DNA from: Peribacillus simplex NBRC 15720 = DSM 1321
GTDB taxonomy: Bacteria > Bacillota > Bacilli > Bacillales > DSM-1321
Length of the DNA: 64,000 nucleotides
Direction: 5' to 3'
Assembly (NCBI RefSeq): GCF_002243645.1
Contig: NZ_CP017704.1
Location: 2,085,501-2,149,500 of the forward strand
The notes under the pieces are model-generated. The model made no database searches. It saw only the letters and a list, made by a program, of their open reading frames with translations, and was not told the DNA's origin. Positions 44,439 to 53,282 of the stretch are shown piece by piece (positions within the stretch are counted from its first letter, which is position 1; every line of letters begins with the position of its first letter). The position numbers were made by a program, and so were the translations under genes.

Positions 44439-45008
44439 TCATCCGATCCATGTAGTCAATTCATCGATCGGTGTTTTCTTAGCAGGTTTCGGCTCCATGT
44501 CAGGATAACCCAAGTATATGAAAGCCAATACTTCTCCCTTAGAGGATAAATTGAAAAATTCACGGACCTTGTCATGATATGTTATTTTTCCCGTTCTCCA
44601 TACTGCTCCCAGACCTAGAGAATGTGCTGCAAGAAGCATGTTTTGAATGGCACTGTTCACTGCCGCATATTCTTCTGCCACAAGGACATTATTCTTATCA
44701 CTAGGCTCTATGCCCACTGCGATGATGACTGGAGCCCTTAATGGATTCTTTTTTTGCCTTTCGAGCTTGCTGATTAAACTTTCAGGGGTATCATCAGCAT
44801 TTTCAATTCTTGTGATTTCTTCGAATACCTGCCCAAGTTTATTTCTTCCTTCTCCTGTCAATACAAAAAAACGCCAAGGCTCCGTCCGATGGTGATTGGG
44901 TGCATACGTTCCAGCTTCAATGATTTGCTCGATCATTTCCTTAGGTACCGGATCTTGCTTAACGATTCCAATGCTTCTTCTCGTTTTTATAGCCTCGATA
45001 GTTTCCAT
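44439..45008 (-). CDS. Nitroreductase family protein (YdjA/TdxA-like)
   Basis: A 189-residue FMN-dependent oxidoreductase: IKTRRSIGIVKQDPVPKE, APNHHRTEPWRFFVL (FMN-binding), AVNSAIQNMLLAAHSLGLGA and FIYLGYPDMEPKP. The compact length matches the YdjA branch. AAGGGGAG precedes the ATG. It follows telA by 11 bases, so it may be co-transcribed with xpaC-telA, sharing the downstream terminator. Physiological substrate unknown. Confidence 0.9.
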   Translation of the reverse strand: METIEAIKTRRSIGIVKQDPVPKEMIEQIIEAGTYAPNHHRTEPWRFFVLTGEGRNKLGQVFEEITRIENADDTPESLISKLERQKKNPLRAPVIIAVGIEPSDKNNVLVAEEYAAVNSAIQNMLLAAHSLGLGAVWRTGKITYHDKVREFFNLSSKGEVLAFIYLGYPDMEPKPAKKTPIDELTTWIG

Positions 45009-45019
45009 GTTATCTCCCC

Positions 45020-46192
45020 TTATCCCTTTATCTCTAATAGTTTCTGCTTCAGTTCATTTTCCATTGACGCCAATTCCTGCTCTGCTTGACGGCGTTTATG
45101 CCTGCCTTCTTCTTGAATCCGCATGGTTTCCTCAAGCGTGGTTATCAAGTTAGCTTGAGTTTTCTTTAATGTTTCAATATCGACAAGTCCGCGCTCATTT
45201 TCTTTAGCGGTTTCAATGGTATTTGTTTTCAGCATCTCGGAGTTCTTCAATAACAAGTCATTTGTAGTCTTGGAAACCTGTTTTTGCGCTTCTACAGCAT
45301 GCCTCTGCCTGATTAGGGTCAATGCGATCGCAACCTGATTTTTCCAAAGTGGAATGGCTGTCATGATCGAAGATTGTATTTTCTCTACTAGCGCCTGATT
45401 CGTGTTTTGGATCAGCCTGATTTGCGGTGCGCTTTGAATCGTGATTTCCCGACTCAATTTCAAATCATGAAGCCTTTTATCCAACCGTTCAGCAAATTGC
45501 AGCATATCATTGACTTCTTGAAACTTCATTTGATCATTGCTTGATTCAGCGGACTTCCTTAGCTCCGGAATCGTTTTCTCATGGATTTCTTCGAGTTTAA
45601 TTTCCCCAGCTGCAATATAGACATTCAATGCCTGGAAGTAATCCTTATTCGTTTCATATAGCTTTTCAAGGATTACGATATCCGATAACAGGATATTCTT
45701 GCTCCGATCGAGTTTCACACTGATTCGATCAATTTGGGCTCCAGTTTTTTGATATTTGGATAGCACCTCCTGGACAGATCCCGAGAGCTTCCCGAACATA
45801 CGCGCAAAGAATGAGGGCTTATCCGGTTTTAACTCATCCGGGCTCAGCTCGTTTAACTTTTTCATTAAATCACTGATAATGTTGCCCACTTCACCTACAT
45901 CTTTTTTCTGAACATGCTCAAGCATGGAATTAGAAAAGGTCAGGAGCTTTGATTGGGCCGGTGTACCATAGGATATCATCGCCTGATGATTCGTAGGGTC
46001 GATTTGTTCGGCAAGCTGATAAGCCTTTGCCCTGTTCTCTTCAGGAATGACATCAATCAGTTTAACCGGTTTCGCTTCCTGGGAAGATACCTTCTCAAGC
46101 TCCTGCCCCCCATCAAATGGATTGGCTAAAAGGTCATCAATCAAACTGGCATTATTCGTTTTATTCAACAGGTTTGGATCATTGTTATTCAT
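45020..46192 (-). CDS. TelA-like toxic-anion resistance protein (YaaN)
   Basis: A 390-residue helical protein of the TelA family: [52 protein letters not shown] and [20 protein letters not shown]. Coiled-coil rich to the end. TelA proteins are linked to tellurite and cell-wall antimicrobial tolerance. Its ATG overlaps the xpaC stop by four bases, the conserved xpaC-yaaN pairing of Bacillus. Confidence 0.92.
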   Translation of the reverse strand: MNNNDPNLLNKTNNASLIDDLLANPFDGGQELEKVSSQEAKPVKLIDVIPEENRAKAYQLAEQIDPTNHQAMISYGTPAQSKLLTFSNSMLEHVQKKDVGEVGNIISDLMKKLNELSPDELKPDKPSFFARMFGKLSGSVQEVLSKYQKTGAQIDRISVKLDRSKNILLSDIVILEKLYETNKDYFQALNVYIAAGEIKLEEIHEKTIPELRKSAESSNDQMKFQEVNDMLQFAERLDKRLHDLKLSREITIQSAPQIRLIQNTNQALVEKIQSSIMTAIPLWKNQVAIALTLIRQRHAVEAQKQVSKTTNDLLLKNSEMLKTNTIETAKENERGLVDIETLKKTQANLITTLEETMRIQEEGRHKRRQAEQELASMENELKQKLLEIKG

Positions 46193-46851
46193 TTTAACCT
46201 CCTGCTTTCATCAATTACTTGTGACTCTTTTCTAGTTTTAATGGATTGCTTAGCAACATCCAATTCGAAGTTAAGGTTATCGATATCATCGGCAATCACT
46301 TTATATAAATCCTTTTCTATCGTATTAGTGAGTTCCTTTAAGGTTTTACGAGTCTCTGTTAAGGAAAGTTCGAGTTCCCTATTCTTTTTTGGCTGCTGTG
46401 CTAAAAAAACATATTTCTCCGCAAGCTCCATGGCGGAATCCAGATGCGAGTAATAAAATTGTTCCGCCTGGTAAAACCGCTTCGGTTCTTTTTTTGTCAG
46501 ACTATATATTTTCCTGATCATTTTAATCATATCTTTCCTCTGTTTAAAAGAAGAGATATGCCTGACCGAGATTAGTGCTTTTTGCACCCGCCATATCTTC
46601 GGTTTTGCTTCAATTAAATTTTTCTTTATATATTGATATTCTTTTCTCGTCAATTCATGTTTTTTGAGGTATCTTGATGAAAAATATACGGAACTTAGCC
46701 AGTATACAAGCACCCCTCCTGCTAAAGATATGACAACGGACAGGGCAAACGGTTGATTCAATGCAAAATAGCTAATCATCCACACCGGCAAAACCATTGG
46801 AAATGCAATCAATATCGGAACAAAATCAGCAAGAAATCGATTCATAATCAT
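46189..46851 (-). CDS. xpaC: XpaC-like membrane protein
   Basis: A 220-residue protein with two N-terminal helices ([20 protein letters not shown] and [18 protein letters not shown]) and a charged helical cytoplasmic part ([40 protein letters not shown]). It belongs to the 5-bromo-4-chloroindolyl phosphate hydrolysis (XpaC) family; a direct enzymatic role is doubtful. AGGAG lies four bases before the ATG used and ten before another at 46845. Coupled to telA. Confidence 0.9.
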   Translation of the reverse strand: MIMNRFLADFVPILIAFPMVLPVWMISYFALNQPFALSVVISLAGGVLVYWLSSVYFSSRYLKKHELTRKEYQYIKKNLIEAKPKIWRVQKALISVRHISSFKQRKDMIKMIRKIYSLTKKEPKRFYQAEQFYYSHLDSAMELAEKYVFLAQQPKKNRELELSLTETRKTLKELTNTIEKDLYKVIADDIDNLNFELDVAKQSIKTRKESQVIDESRRLK

Positions 46852-47094
46852 TACACTCCTGACTTACACTCTTTTCTTTATATACGGATTATCCTTGGGA
46901 TTGGTTTCAAGATAGATAAAAGAATTTCTCCTATCCTAAACGATATAGGAACCTGATGGTTTCTGCAAATTTATTGAAATTTTTTCTGTAAATTACCTCT
47001 TCTTCCCACTCATATGGGCTAACGCCTAGTCACTTCACCGGAACTTACATAAGTTATAACGTATCCATCCCGATTTTAAAAAGGAGAGTTGACT

Positions 47095-47532
47095 ATGAAT
47101 TCATACGGATTTTATCCTTTTCCACAACAAAATGGAAATCATCAGTACTATCAGTCTAATTTTAACCCATATTTCCAACAGCCTGAACGATTTGATTATA
47201 TGCCACAGGAAGATTGGAACCTTCAGCAGGTACAAGAGAATCCATATAGCCAGGTGCCCGACCCATTCGATGTTGAAAGGCAGCCTCAACAACTTGAAAG
47301 AAGAGTCCGGGAACTTGAGCGTCAAAACGAGCGTCAAACGAGGGAACTCAATCGGCAGAACCAAGAAATCACGCGGATAAATCGTGAAGTGAACCGCATT
47401 AACCAGGAAATCTCCAGGCTAAGTCAAGCGGACCAGCGACATACGAATAGGTTAAACAGGCTAAATCAAAGACTTCGGGCAGTGGAAAGAAACCTAAACA
47501 TCCCCTTCACCGCAACAGATGATGGTTTTTAA
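47095..47532 (+). CDS. Gln/Asn/Arg-rich coiled-coil protein
   Basis: About 145 residues. The N-terminal 60 are rich in Tyr, Asn, Gln, Pro and Phe (YGFYPFPQQNGNHQYYQSNF), the rest is a continuous arginine-rich coiled coil with heptad repeats (RELERQNERQTRELNRQNQE). GGAGAG supports the ATG at 47095 rather than the TTG at 47089. The aromatic, low-complexity head plus coiled coil recalls Bacillus spore-coat proteins, but I recognise no named family. Confidence 0.75.
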   Translation: MNSYGFYPFPQQNGNHQYYQSNFNPYFQQPERFDYMPQEDWNLQQVQENPYSQVPDPFDVERQPQQLERRVRELERQNERQTRELNRQNQEITRINREVNRINQEISRLSQADQRHTNRLNRLNQRLRAVERNLNIPFTATDDGF

Positions 47533-47541
47533 TAAAGAAAT

Positions 47542-47576
47542 AGCAGGAGCTCATTATGGGCTCCCGCTTTTTTTAT
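47542..47576 (+). terminator. Terminator of the coiled-coil gene
   Basis: GC-GGAGC / GCTCC-GC hairpin with an eight-base loop and a T-run. Confidence 0.8.
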
Positions 47577-47617
47577 TTTCCCGATGCATTTTTTGAAGGC
47601 ATAGTCAGTACATGAGA

Positions 47618-47639
47618 TTTAATCAAACGATTGATTAAA
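47618..47639. promoter_or_regulatory. Operator-like palindrome, copy 1
   Basis: TTTAATCAAACGATTGATTAAA, a 22-bp palindrome with one mismatch. Its core is that of the perfect palindrome at 52110-52139 (TTAATCAAACG-TTGATTAA). TetR-type operators have this size and symmetry. No regulator or promoter is obvious beside it. Confidence 0.5.
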
Positions 47640-47670
47640 CCTTTAAAGGTCCACTAAACCCTTGTCAGCG

Positions 47671-47862
47671 TTACTTAAACTGATTAACCCATTTTGAAGA
47701 ACACCGATTCGGGTTACTGAACTTTCCGATTTCACTACTGCTGTATTTTTCGCTACCTTGAATGTGAACCCTGCCATCTTCTTTAAAAAAGTAGTTACCA
47801 ATTAATGATGCGCCCAATAAAAAAAATAGGAGTTGCCAAATTTCCGCTGCTGTTTTCCATTT
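47671..47862 (-). pseudogene. Small membrane protein lacking a start codon (remnant)
   Basis: A 63-codon frame open from just after a TGA (47863-47865) to TAA (47671). It reads KTAAEIWQLLFFLLGASLIG, NYFFKEDGRVHIQGSEKYSS and NPNRCSSKWVNQFK: one membrane helix and a short polar tail, clearly protein-like. No usable start with a ribosome site exists in frame. An ATG in another frame (ATGGAAAACA) would restore it if one base were removed, giving MKTAAEIW, so a frameshift at the start is likely. Lies downstream of the zinc-ribbon gene. Confidence 0.4.
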
Positions 47863-47900
47863 TCAGGAGTACTATTAAATAAAAAGCAACACACCCCCGC

Positions 47901-49751
47901 CTACAACTTATTAACCGAATCTTCATCTTCTAACTCATAATAACCATCATAACTATTGAACTGATATACATCTTCTGGCAAAAGTCCGTATTTAACGCCC
48001 AGCTCCATCAAATTCATTCTTACTTCTTCCTGAATGCGATACATTTCACCTTCAGGAATGTTCACTAAGTTTAGGCCCGCACCAGAATCAAGTTTCAAAT
48101 CCGGCATTTCCAGTTTGTCTTTTAGTTTCGTATTGGAGTCCAGCTTGAACGTGACCGTATCAGAGTCCAATTCATCTGCTAAACCAAGCTTTAATTCGAA
48201 TTTCGCTTTGGAATAGTCTTTCTTTAAGTTAATTTCACTCGTTTGTTTAATGGTTCCTTTAAAAGCGGACGGCCTATCAATAAATTCGCCAACAACTAAG
48301 TTAAGATTGAAATCTCTTCTGATTTTTTTCTTACCATCCGTTTCTCCGTCAATATCACTCTTCATCGAAAACTTGATTTCCTCAGACTCCCCATACTCTT
48401 CAATCTTAAAGGAGGCATTAAGATTCTCTTTCCGAGTAGCTTCTTTAATGACCACATCATTTGTAATCTGGAACAAAAGCTTTGATTCCTCATCATCTTC
48501 AGGAGAAAGTGCCACGCTAAATTCTTCGAATATCCGATTCAAGCCATATGGAACGTTTTTGCTTCTCAATTCCATGTTGAGTTGATTCGTACTGCCTCCA
48601 AAAGCCGTTGTTACCTTACGATCGATTATTTGCTCATCCTTATCAATTAGCAATGTAGAAGAAAATCCTTTAGAAAAATGGATACCTTTCATTTCTTTCC
48701 TTGCATCTTTTAGGCCGTCCACCAATTGCCGTTTCAATCCGTTTGCATCAGGACTTCCTATTTCTTTTGTCACTGCACCGGTTTTTGACACTTTTTGTGC
48801 CCTGGTGACTATCATGCTATGAAGCTTTTCATCTTTAATCAAATGGTCCATGAAATCATTTACTGGGTTTTTAGTTTCCGAAGAAGAAAGTTTAAGCGTC
48901 ACTTCCCTGACCTTGATCGTTTCTCCTTCATGTTCATACTCCACGCCCTTTTTCATCGTAAAGTTTTTATCTTCTAAATTCCCCAACAGGAATGCCCCAT
49001 ATCGTTTTTGGATGTATTCCTGTTCTTTCTCCGTTAAATTCAAGTCTTGCCATTCAAGATCGGATGCTTCCAAGGTTTCAGGGCCAGAATTTGATGGATC
49101 GATCATTTGCATGAACTCACCATATTCATCAAAATTTAAATAAAAGAATTTTTCATATAAAAACGGTACTTTCAAACCTAGTCGATCTTTGGCTTGGAAC
49201 ATTTCTACATCCATTGCCTTTTCCTTCTCGACATGCAGGGCTAAATTATAATAACTTTGATTGCTTATTGGATCCTGTTCAGTTTTTGCAGTAAGAGTTG
49301 CCTTGTTCAATAATTCTTGAAACATTTCTAATTTTGGATCAGTCGATAATGAATCCATTTCGATATTGCCGCTTAGAGTCAGCTCCGAACTTGAAGGTTT
49401 CTTCATCATTTTCTCTTGGAATTCCATCTTATCGCCATACTTATCAGCCCATCCTTCTTTGGATTTCTGGTATGTTTTATATTCGGAAAGAAGATAGAGC
49501 TCTTTCGGGGATTTATGAAGAATAATGGCAGCGGCTGCACTGGAAATCATGATAAAGGCCAATATTGCAGTAATGATTAATGTTCTTTTCTTATGCCTTT
49601 TGGCAAAAGTCTCCTCTACTTGTTCTTGTCTCATCTCAGAGGCAACTTCCTTTTCCGTTATTTGTTTTTCACCAACAATAGGGGCGCCACATGATGGGCA
49701 AATTCGAGAGTCCTCGTTCACAGAATTGCCGCATGATTTACAATGTCCCAT
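47901..49751 (-). CDS. Zinc-ribbon membrane-anchored protein (DUF6583-like)
   Basis: A 616-residue protein with an N-terminal zinc ribbon (CKSCGNSVNEDSRICPSCGAPI, shown here as CKSC and CPSC pairs in the first 24 residues), one membrane helix (LIITAILAFIMISSAAAAII, about 54-73) and a large extracytoplasmic domain of beta-rich sequence (SSELTLSGNIEMDSLSTDP, FEIKLGLADELDSDTVTFKL-like stretches). YvbJ-type zinc-ribbon proteins share this topology. Cytoplasmic zinc finger plus external domain suggests an envelope sensor or structural role; function unknown. Confidence 0.85.
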   Translation of the reverse strand: MGHCKSCGNSVNEDSRICPSCGAPIVGEKQITEKEVASEMRQEQVEETFAKRHKKRTLIITAILAFIMISSAAAAIILHKSPKELYLLSEYKTYQKSKEGWADKYGDKMEFQEKMMKKPSSSELTLSGNIEMDSLSTDPKLEMFQELLNKATLTAKTEQDPISNQSYYNLALHVEKEKAMDVEMFQAKDRLGLKVPFLYEKFFYLNFDEYGEFMQMIDPSNSGPETLEASDLEWQDLNLTEKEQEYIQKRYGAFLLGNLEDKNFTMKKGVEYEHEGETIKVREVTLKLSSSETKNPVNDFMDHLIKDEKLHSMIVTRAQKVSKTGAVTKEIGSPDANGLKRQLVDGLKDARKEMKGIHFSKGFSSTLLIDKDEQIIDRKVTTAFGGSTNQLNMELRSKNVPYGLNRIFEEFSVALSPEDDEESKLLFQITNDVVIKEATRKENLNASFKIEEYGESEEIKFSMKSDIDGETDGKKKIRRDFNLNLVVGEFIDRPSAFKGTIKQTSEINLKKDYSKAKFELKLGLADELDSDTVTFKLDSNTKLKDKLEMPDLKLDSGAGLNLVNIPEGEMYRIQEEVRMNLMELGVKYGLLPEDVYQFNSYDGYYELEDEDSVNKL

Positions 49752-49970
49752 TTTTTATGCCTCTCTCCCTTTTGTTCCTCCTTACACCTATAAGCCTATA
49801 TATTTAGTCCTTTCTCACCTCAATTCCTTTCATCGTTATCTATATAGATAGCACAAAGCGTAAGTTTCCTTTCGCCACTTGTATAAATATGTGAATAATT
49901 CATGAGATAGTATCACAAGTATCCCTTAAATCGTTTAAAAGAAGATATTCCATAATCAAAAGAACAAAAA

Positions 49971-50003
49971 AAGAACGGGAGTCATTCTTGCACTCCCGTT
50001 CTT
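49971..50003. terminator. Terminator downstream of 50010-50237
   Basis: Twelve-base stem AAGAACGGGAGT / ACTCCCGTTCTT with A-rich and T-rich flanks. Confidence 0.85.
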
Positions 50004-50009
50004 TCTCGT

Positions 50010-50237
50010 TTATAACATTATCTGGTTCAACTTTTCGTTTCTTGATTCCTGTTCCTCCTGGGTAGACAAGTCATACTTCTTCAATAGATGAAAAAGTTCA
50101 TTCAATGTTTCCTGCGAATTCCCTTTTTCCAGATATCGATCTAATGTTTGACTTATTTCGCTTGGTAAAAATCTCTTTTGACTTTCAAATTTCAGCCTGA
50201 CATCTTGCTGCGAATGATTAAGATTGCATGTACCCAT
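50010..50237 (-). CDS. Small hypothetical protein, 75 residues
   Basis: MGTCNLNHSQQDVRLKFESQ followed by a helical segment (SEISQTLDRYLEKGNSQETL, ELFHLLKKYDLSTQEEQE). No membrane segment. A GAGGTG lies upstream of the ATG and a strong terminator follows. It sits just after the amt gene on the same strand. I recognise no family. Confidence 0.65.
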   Translation of the reverse strand: MGTCNLNHSQQDVRLKFESQKRFLPSEISQTLDRYLEKGNSQETLNELFHLLKKYDLSTQEEQESRNEKLNQIML

Positions 50238-50285
50238 ATAAAATTCACCTCTTACTTATCTTGATTCTATCTTGTATTATAGTCA

Positions 50286-51563
50286 TTACCTTGTCAATTC
50301 TTCATCCTGCTTATAGTAGTCCTCGACCTTGATGAACTCCGGCGAGGTATGTGTGGCCATGATGCCATGATAACTGATATCCAATCCGAGTTCTTCTTCT
50401 TCTTCAGTGGATCTGATAGGCAGCCAAACATTTATAATTTTAAAAACGAACCATGTCAATGTAAAGCCCCAGATGCATAACACCACTAATCCTAATGTTT
50501 GAACTCCGAGCAAATGCCATCCCCCACCGGCGAACAATCCGTTTTCAGTGGAGAAAAGCCCTACCGCTATCGTACCCCACATCCCTGATGCCGCATGAAC
50601 AGGAAAGGCGCCAACCGGATCATCGATTTTTCGGGTTTCCAGCCAATTGGTCGCAGCTAACATCAACATTCCAGAAACTGCTCCAATCAACAATGCCGAA
50701 AGATCACTAACGAATGCACAGCCAGCCGTAATCCCGACAAGACCTGCAAGTGATCCATTGATGACGGAAGGTGCATCCGAGCGTCCATATCTAAAAAGTG
50801 TATAAAGCAAGGTCGCCGCTCCCCCTGATGCAGCTGAGAGCATCGTGACAATTGCAATATGGCCAATGCGTCCATCAGTAGCTTGCAAGGTGCTTCCAGC
50901 ATTAAACCCAAACCAGCCAAACCATAAAAGAAATGCCCCAACAGATGCCAGTGGGAGATTGCTCGGCAGTGAAATGGAGCTAGTCCCCCGTGAAGTGAAT
51001 TTTCCTGCTCTCGGCCCGATTACAATGGCGGCCGCAAGTGCAGAAAAACCGCCTAGTGCATGTATGACTGCTGACCCTGCGAAGTCCTGCATGCCCAACA
51101 CGCTTAACCAGCCACCACCCCATACCCAGTGACCGGCAATCGGATAGATGATTGCCGTCATCATTACTACAAAAATAAGATACGCCCGAAAATTGATCCT
51201 TTCTGCAACGGCTCCCGAAACGATGGAAACGACCGCGATGACGAATGCCCCTTGAAATAACCAAAATGCGTCGATGGAAATCGTAAGGTCTATATGCGAC
51301 AAATCACCTTTCAGCAGAAAGCCGCTTGCTCCAATAATTCCAAATACATCCGCTCCATACATTAAGCCAAAACCAACGACGAAATAGCAAAGCGTTCCGA
51401 TCGTAATATCAGCAAAAACCTTCATGATGATGTTCACATTATTCTTCGTACGGACGAACCCTGCCTCCAATAAAGCAAACCCGCCCTCCATCAATAGAAT
51501 CATGGCTGCTGTCAGAACCACCCAAATCGTATCCAAGCCAGCGTTTAACGTTTCTAGAGTCAT
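50286..51563 (-). CDS. amt: Ammonium transporter, Amt family
   Basis: A 425-residue, eleven-helix channel. Amt features: AAMILLMEGGFALLEAGFVR at the start, the AGSAVIHALGGFSALAAAIV block with a pore histidine, FGWFGFNAGSTLQATDGR and PVGAFPVHAASGMWGTIAVG with the second pore histidine. The C-terminal tail (GLDISYHGIMATHTS) is the regulatory type. Unlike most Bacillus amt genes, no PII (glnK) gene is adjacent; instead an unknown gene overlaps its start by four bases. A TnrA-like box lies upstream of that pair. Confidence 0.95.
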   Translation of the reverse strand: MTLETLNAGLDTIWVVLTAAMILLMEGGFALLEAGFVRTKNNVNIIMKVFADITIGTLCYFVVGFGLMYGADVFGIIGASGFLLKGDLSHIDLTISIDAFWLFQGAFVIAVVSIVSGAVAERINFRAYLIFVVMMTAIIYPIAGHWVWGGGWLSVLGMQDFAGSAVIHALGGFSALAAAIVIGPRAGKFTSRGTSSISLPSNLPLASVGAFLLWFGWFGFNAGSTLQATDGRIGHIAIVTMLSAASGGAATLLYTLFRYGRSDAPSVINGSLAGLVGITAGCAFVSDLSALLIGAVSGMLMLAATNWLETRKIDDPVGAFPVHAASGMWGTIAVGLFSTENGLFAGGGWHLLGVQTLGLVVLCIWGFTLTWFVFKIINVWLPIRSTEEEEELGLDISYHGIMATHTSPEFIKVEDYYKQDEELTR

Positions 51564-51916
51564 CTTGGGGTCCCCTCCGCTTTCTGCCAGGCCATTATTT
51601 CTTTAATGATGTCTGATGGTAAATTAATTTCCCGTTTTTCCGGTTCAGCTTCAAGTAAACCGATCATCTCATTTAAAAAAGCGACCTTCTGTTTTATTTT
51701 CTCGATTTGTTTATATCTATCTTTAACATTCACCAAATGCTCAACGGCCTGGTGATGACTTGGAGCACGCCCTGTAAAAAAACGTTTAAATGGTGATAGG
51801 GATTGATACCAAGCTTCCTCAGCTCTTCGTTTTTGCTCATATTTATGAATTTTACCTTTGATCGATTCAATTTCCGACTCCTGTTTGCTTTTATGGAATA
51901 GCAGTCCTTTTATCAC
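51560..51916 (-). CDS. Hypothetical coiled-coil protein coupled to amt
   Basis: A 118-residue charged helical protein (ESEIESIKGKIHKYEQKRRA, YKQIEKIKQKVAFLNEMIGL). Start appears to be a GTG at 51916 with only a weak GAAGAA; no ATG is available. Its stop overlaps the amt ATG by four bases, implying coupled translation and a joint role in ammonium uptake. No family recognised. It takes the place where a PII-type regulator might be expected but shows no PII features. Confidence 0.7.
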   Translation of the reverse strand: MIKGLLFHKSKQESEIESIKGKIHKYEQKRRAEEAWYQSLSPFKRFFTGRAPSHHQAVEHLVNVKDRYKQIEKIKQKVAFLNEMIGLLEAEPEKREINLPSDIIKEIMAWQKAEGTPR

Positions 51917-51972
51917 TTCTTCAGATGAAATTTCAAAAACAACTCTACTATATAAATCATCCCTAATATAAA

Positions 51973-51989
51973 TGTCATATCACCTCACG
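51973..51989. promoter_or_regulatory. Candidate TnrA box of the amt operon
   Basis: TGTCA-N7-TCACG against the TnrA consensus TGTNA-N7-TNACA, one mismatch. A TATAGT on the minus strand at about 51945-51950 would place the box 40-50 bases upstream of transcription start, the position used by TnrA to activate nrgAB in B. subtilis. Confidence 0.5.
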
Positions 51990-52109
51990 TAATCACGTTA
52001 TGTTTTCTATAATTATATTTATAATTCTGAATTCAGTCAATAATTAAACAATAAAAACGATTTGCACTACGAATAGATCCGATTTTAACAATGCTTCTGC
52101 CTGTTCCCT

Positions 52110-52139
52110 TTCCATTAATCAAACGTTTGATTAATGGAA
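52110..52139. promoter_or_regulatory. Perfect 30-bp palindrome, operator-like copy 2
   Basis: Fifteen-base perfect arms (TTCCATTAATCAAAC and complement) meeting at an AACGTT centre, 100 bases upstream of the spoVA-like operon and 190 bases from the divergent amt operon. Shares its core with 47618-47639. Long symmetric TTAATCAAACGTTTGATTAA is a plausible TetR-family operator. Confidence 0.6.
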
Positions 52140-52241
52140 TGAGCTAGTCACTTGATTCAATTCCTAGAGAAATTTGGAAGGTATAGATAATCATTTTTTC
52201 CTTACTCTAATAAGGCAGTTCCATACTAAGGAGGTTCATAT

Positions 52242-52445
52242 ATGACAGTAATAAACGATGTCAAAACAACTATAGCAGGGCTAAAAAGCGCTCAAGCGAG
52301 CTTTGAAACCTTCGCCCTTTCCACAGATAATGAGCAAGCCAAACAACTATACCAACAAGCTGCCCAACAAACACAAACGATTGTGGACAGCATCACTCCC
52401 CGCATTGAAGAGATTCAAAACGAGGAACCTCAATATAAACAATAA
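52242..52445 (+). CDS. DUF1657 protein, first gene of spoVA2mob-like operon
   Basis: A 67-residue helical protein (MTVINDVKTTIAGLKSAQAS, ending RIEEIQNEEPQYKQ). DUF1657 proteins flank SpoVA genes in many Bacilli and occur in the spoVA2mob operon linked to spore heat resistance. AAGGAGG precedes the ATG. A second copy is at 54475-54681 and a third, fused, lies at the end of the DUF421 protein. A terminator follows directly. Confidence 0.9.
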   Translation: MTVINDVKTTIAGLKSAQASFETFALSTDNEQAKQLYQQAAQQTQTIVDSITPRIEEIQNEEPQYKQ

Positions 52446-52456
52446 TCATTCATATA

Positions 52457-52489
52457 AAAAAGGTTGGTTAAAGCAACCAGCCTTTTTTA
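52457..52489 (+). terminator. Terminator after first DUF1657 gene
   Basis: AAGGTTG / CAACC-GCCTT hairpin followed by T residues, about 12 bases after the stop. It separates this gene from the rest of the decayed operon. Confidence 0.7.
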
Positions 52490-52599
52490 TATCTTTCAAT
52501 CCATAAGGAGAATAAAATTTTCATTCCTTTTTCTAAACGTTTTTCTAAACGTTTTTATGTAAGACAGGATTTTCGAGAGTCAGACGGCTATTATAAGGG

Positions 52600-52800
52600 A
52601 CTAGTCTTGAATATACCATAGGGTTACATACCAGCAATCCAATTGACCGAACTGCGGGCAATCAAGCCTAAAGCTAATGGAAAAGGACGAAGTCGCGGAT
52701 GTAAAAGCTATGAATTGCATACGCTTAAAAAACATCGAATTTGATTGACAGGAACTTTAAGAAAGACCTTAATAAAAGGATTTCAAAAGGATAAAGCCTT
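52600..52800 (+). pseudogene. Remnant in the YhcN/YlaJ lipoprotein position
   Basis: Between the first DUF1657 gene and spoVAC, where spoVA2mob operons carry a YhcN/YlaJ lipoprotein, no intact frame exists. Short protein-like scraps in different frames remain: EKDEVADVKAMN from 52680 and NLIDRNFKKDLNKRISKG from 52738, resembling the DEVA-VK and DRN-KDLKKRI segments of that family. AAGGAG at 52505-52510 has no start codon after it. A decayed yhcN-like gene is the best reading, not certain. Confidence 0.45.
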
Positions 52801-52829
52801 ATTGAATGAATGGAAGAAGTGATGCGAGG

Positions 52830-53282
52830 ATGTTAAATGATACAAAGAAAAAGCTGACTCCTATCCAACAGGAACATCAGCAAGTTCAAACTCAATTGGA
52901 AATTAAAATGTCAGTAATGACCGGCTGTATAATTTACACGATCGGACAAGTCATTCCCAATTTTCATATCCTTTACCATGACTTCACGGACCTGACAGCT
53001 GGAAACCCCATGGCAGGAATATTAATATTCATTGCTATGCACCGGATTTGGATGTATGACCGAATTGGCCGCTTTGTTCCGCTTACAGGTTTCGGCAATG
53101 CCGCTATATCCGCAGCCATAGAATACCGGGCAGAAGGTTTCGTTTTAGGAGATGGCTGTAATATATTCAAATTGGCTGAATCATTTATGTTATTCCTTGG
53201 TTTTATCACAACACTGGTAATGACTATACTCATACAATGGGGGGTTTATAATGCTTACGGGGCATCGCACATGGGTGTTTGA
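52830..53282 (+). CDS. spoVAC: SpoVAC-like protein with compensated indels, probably impaired
   Basis: An open frame of about 150 residues recognisable as SpoVAC (KKLTPIQQEHQQVQTQLEIK, LTAGNPMAGILIFIAM, VPLTGFGNAAISAAIE, YRAEGFVLGDGCNIFKLAES). Compared with the family it lacks part of the first helix (FLVGGLI-type), has frameshifted HRIWMYDRIG where LLTGFGVYDRIG is expected, lacks the AGAGS turn before VPLTGFGN, and has lost its usual stop: one base missing before TTTATAATG makes it read 32 bases into spoVAD. SpoVAC forms part of the dipicolinic-acid channel; this copy is doubtful. Confidence 0.75.
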   Translation: MLNDTKKKLTPIQQEHQQVQTQLEIKMSVMTGCIIYTIGQVIPNFHILYHDFTDLTAGNPMAGILIFIAMHRIWMYDRIGRFVPLTGFGNAAISAAIEYRAEGFVLGDGCNIFKLAESFMLFLGFITTLVMTILIQWGVYNAYGASHMGV

